This document shows, in pieces, positions 5,771 through 7,564 of a stretch of 7,564 nt of DNA; the stretch's first letter is position 1, and every line of letters begins with the position of its first letter. The stretch spans positions 1-7,564 of the forward strand of contig QMWT01000048.1 in assembly GCA_003661775.1 (NCBI GenBank). Reading direction: 5' to 3'. The stretch comes from Thermoprotei archaeon. Its GTDB lineage: Archaea > Thermoproteota > Thermoprotei_A > Sulfolobales > Ignisphaeraceae. A program made the translations under genes and the position numbers. Under the pieces are notes generated by a model. That model ran no database searches. It was given only the letters and a program-made list of their open reading frames with translations, and had not been told where the DNA came from.

Positions 5771-5866
5771 ATGACTCTCGAAGATAGAGTCTCACAACTG
5801 GAAGCGAAAAAGCCTGAGCTACATCAAAAAGAAAGAATCGGCAAATTACAAACTCTTAAATCCTAA
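5771..5866 (+). CDS. Possible 31-residue peptide at the operon end
   Basis: A short reading frame begins 12 bases after the zinc-ribbon gene with GGAGG (5758-5762) eight bases before its ATG. This ribosome site is as good as those of the two genes before it. The peptide begins MTLEDRVSQLEAKKPEL, with leucines and valine spaced like a short coiled coil, and is highly charged. It could be a real microprotein of the operon, or the front of a longer gene whose remainder has been lost. No family recognised. Confidence 0.45.
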   Translation: MTLEDRVSQLEAKKPELHQKERIGKLQTLKS

Positions 5867-5870
5867 CTGT

Positions 5871-5891
5871 CCAATTGTTGTGCGAAATTGG
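5871..5891. terminator. Small inverted repeat after the zinc-ribbon operon
   Basis: CCAATT (5871-5876) can pair with AATTGG (5886-5891) across a nine-base loop. It sits just after the last rightward frame and before the convergent leftward gene. There is no T tract after it, so it is only a weak terminator candidate. Confidence 0.25.
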
Positions 5892-5949
5892 AGATGGATG
5901 AGAAAGAAGCGGAAGAGTGCGCACGCAGACAAATACATTTGAGAACTGT

Positions 5950-7047
5950 TTAAATGCCGAAAGCTGTTGTGAGATATTCCTTAAAGATTCTAGCTATGTT
6001 CTCACTAACTATTTTGACTGATGTTTCATGGTTGTAGTAAAGCCCAGATTCGCTCCAATTATGTGATCCAATGTACACAATCTCATCATCTATAATCACA
6101 AGTTTCATGTGATCAGTATCTGTTTCATTGTCTAATCGAACATTGACATTGTTAGCTGAAAGGAAATTGTATGCCTCCAAATTCTCATCCATGTAACCCC
6201 AATAAGTTCTATATTCGATGATTACGGTCACATTAACTCCTCTTTCTTTAGCATACACAAGCTCTCTAATCAAGTCATTAGCCCAATCGAAGGAATCGTC
6301 TGGATCGTAGATCATTGAATACATAGCTACTATAATCGTTTCATTAGCATTTTTCAGATCATTTATTATCGACTGATAATAGTTTTGATCCGAAAGGACA
6401 TAAACTTCATAGTTAACCATCTGTTCCAATTCTGCAATTCTAGCGTTAGCCCCCTCAAGCATAGCCAACAACCTTGCAACCTCGTCACTCTCAATGTCCG
6501 CAAGCCCATAACTGCCAACAGCTAAAACCTTGAACTTCTGATTCTCCTTTAAAACACCGAAAAACTTAAACTCATTAGTTTCATTCACAGCTAAGTTCTC
6601 AATAGTTTTGACATGATAATCGTACAGAGTCCCATCAGCTTCATACGTGAAAAGAACAACGTACACTTTGCTCATAGTTTTATTGCTTATATTAGTGACG
6701 TTACCTATAAGATCAGCATACAAATATCCATTTGTAACATTTAGGTCACTTATTCTTAATCCGTCAAAAACAAGCCCAGCAGTATTCAAAAGCTCGTATG
6801 CTTCTTCGAGTTGCTCATAAATACCCTGCAGTATGCTGTATTGTGTTAAAAGCTCGTTGTAGCTGTTGTTAAGGTTGTTGTAGGTTGCGTTAAGATTGGA
6901 ATAATCGGTTATCAATGTTGCAAGTTCAGACTCCAAACTTGACTTTTCAGATTGAAGTGTGGAAATTTGAGGAACGGAAATTGAATAGCCAATTCCAGTC
7001 CCAATTAACAATGACAATATTATTGAAGTTAGCAATTTCCTATCCAT
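5950..7047 (-). CDS. Membrane-anchored, probably extracellular phospholipase D-like (HKD) protein
   Basis: A 365-residue protein. Residues 5-22 are a membrane anchor or uncleaved signal, residues about 30-90 a coiled coil, about 95-165 a beta-rich segment resembling the FxLYD type, and about 215-362 one phospholipase D domain. The active motif is complete: H313-x-K315-x4-D320, then G327, S328 and N330. One motif per chain suggests a homodimer like bacterial Nuc-type nucleases. About ten N-x-S/T sequons (for example N53, N103, N116, N119, N122, N155) suggest an N-glycosylated protein facing outside. The substrate could be DNA or phospholipid; for single-HKD proteins nuclease is more usual. The ATG at 7047 has GGTG (7057-7054) six bases upstream. 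It is transcribed alone and converges on the zinc-ribbon operon. It may be host or element cargo. Confidence 0.85.
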   Translation of the reverse strand: MDRKLLTSIILSLLIGTGIGYSISVPQISTLQSEKSSLESELATLITDYSNLNATYNNLNNSYNELLTQYSILQGIYEQLEEAYELLNTAGLVFDGLRISDLNVTNGYLYADLIGNVTNISNKTMSKVYVVLFTYEADGTLYDYHVKTIENLAVNETNEFKFFGVLKENQKFKVLAVGSYGLADIESDEVARLLAMLEGANARIAELEQMVNYEVYVLSDQNYYQSIINDLKNANETIIVAMYSMIYDPDDSFDWANDLIRELVYAKERGVNVTVIIEYRTYWGYMDENLEAYNFLSANNVNVRLDNETDTDHMKLVIIDDEIVYIGSHNWSESGLYYNHETSVKIVSENIARIFKEYLTTAFGI

Positions 7048-7080
7048 TCAAAACACCGTTAAAGAGATAGAACTTTTCTT

Positions 7081-7091
7081 CTTAAATCTTT
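7081..7091 (-). promoter_or_regulatory. Likely TATA box of the PLD-like gene
   Basis: On the minus strand the sequence reads AAAGATTTAAG, centred about 38 bases before the ATG. This predicts a leader of about a dozen bases that includes the GGTG ribosome site. It is the best TATA-like string at a fitting distance. Confidence 0.45.
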
Positions 7092-7183
7092 AACGTGTAC
7101 GTGCTGTGATTTGATGAAATCAAAACAAAAAAGTCAAAGGTTTTTATGATTGATAGAACCGTAATATTGACCCTATGGAAACC

Positions 7184-7206
7184 TATATAATGTTACTACC
7201 TAGTAA
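7184..7206 (+). promoter_or_regulatory. Candidate TATA box and operator of the nitroreductase gene
   Basis: TATATAA (7184-7190) is followed at once by the inverted repeat TTACTA-CC-TAGTAA (7193-7206). The half-site recurs as TTAGTA (7235-7240) and TTACTA (7250-7255) around the ribosome site and start. A regulator could bind several of these. A second AT-rich string at 7211-7223 may be the true TATA box instead. Evidence is motif spacing only. Confidence 0.35.
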
Positions 7207-7255
7207 ACCATATTAAATTTTAAACCAAAATGAGTTAGTAGAGGGAGGGTTACTA

Positions 7256-7564
7256 ATGGACGTTTTCGAAGCTATAAAGAGGCGGAGAAGTATAAGAGCC
7301 TTCAAAAATATCGATTTACCTGAGGAAACAGTTGAAAAGCTTATTGATGCAGCTCGTTGGGCACCTTCAGCCGGAAATATTCAGCCTTGGGAATTCATTG
7401 TTGTAAGGAATCCAGTGACTAAGCAAAAACTTTCGGAAGCCGCTTTAAATCAAACTTTCATTGAAGAAGCCCCAGTTGTATTAGTTGTATGCGCCGACTA
7501 TAAACGTTCAAGTGCAGGTTATGGTAATAGAGGCGCGACGCTTTATTGTATACAAGACACTGCG
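7256..7564 (+). CDS. Nitroreductase family protein, N-terminal part (runs off the window)
   Basis: The first 103 codons of an FMN-dependent oxidoreductase; family members are usually around 165-220 residues, so roughly half is present. Recognisable FMN-contact motifs are RRRSIRAF (residues 9-16) and APSAGNIQPWEF (36-47), and the segment LYCIQDTA (96-103) matches the start of the conserved helix that continues past the window end. Members reduce nitro compounds, quinones, flavins or related substrates with NAD(P)H as cytoplasmic dimers; the particular substrate cannot be told from sequence. GGAGG at 7244-7248 lies seven bases before the ATG, making the start secure. It diverges from the PLD-like gene and looks like ordinary host metabolism, so it probably lies outside the integrated element. 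Confidence 0.9.
   Translation, partial: MDVFEAIKRRRSIRAFKNIDLPEETVEKLIDAARWAPSAGNIQPWEFIVVRNPVTKQKLSEAALNQTFIEEAPVVLVVCADYKRSSAGYGNRGATLYCIQDTA

Noticed and set aside
5894..5953. Short frames of 19 and 14 codons starting at 5894 and 5898
   Set aside because: GGAG at 5890-5893 abuts the first ATG with no spacing, the frames overlap each other and end at the convergent gene. The basic run RKKRK recalled small ribosomal proteins, but the rest does not fit.

Overview
The window is most likely archaeal, probably from an uncultivated Thermoproteota/Bathyarchaeia-like lineage. The evidence is TATA boxes about 25-30 nt ahead of starts, a mix of leaderless and GGAGG/GGTG-led genes, an archaeal tyrosine recombinase, a membrane-anchored Holliday-junction-resolvase-like protein and a surface protein dense in N-x-S/T sequons. 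The assignment to domain is fairly secure; the lineage is a guess. No rRNA or tRNA gene and no CRISPR array was seen.

Left part (1-1860): a tyrosine recombinase gene (179-1501) with its own promoter, followed by a spacer holding a decayed second copy of the 3' end of an integrase gene (about 1676-1750). This suggests repeated integration or loss at this spot. Next (1870-2337) is a small membrane-anchored PD-(D/E)XK protein related to archaeal Holliday junction resolvases. It converges on the next gene across a 37-nt gap containing an imperfect hairpin.

Middle (2375-5866): the core of what looks like an integrated plasmid or virus. A P-loop ATPase resembling mobile-element replicative helicases is read leftward. 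A ribbon-helix-helix (RHH) regulator, a C2H2 zinc-finger/coiled-coil protein, a zinc-ribbon protein and a possible 31-residue peptide are read rightward as a tight operon. The two transcription units diverge from a 165-bp control region (3725-3889). This carries two near-identical promoter-plus-operator modules in inverted orientation and a perfect 10-bp tandem repeat. The simplest reading is that the RHH protein binds both modules, repressing its own operon and the helicase together, and so sets replication or copy number. This shared control region is the most interesting feature of the window.

Right part (5950-7564): a leftward gene for a membrane-anchored, probably extracellular phospholipase D-fold (HKD) nuclease or lipase, then the first 103 codons of a rightward nitroreductase running off the end. 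The nitroreductase looks like ordinary host metabolism, so the right boundary of the element probably lies between about 5870 and 7180. No convincing att direct repeat was found, so the boundaries are inferred.
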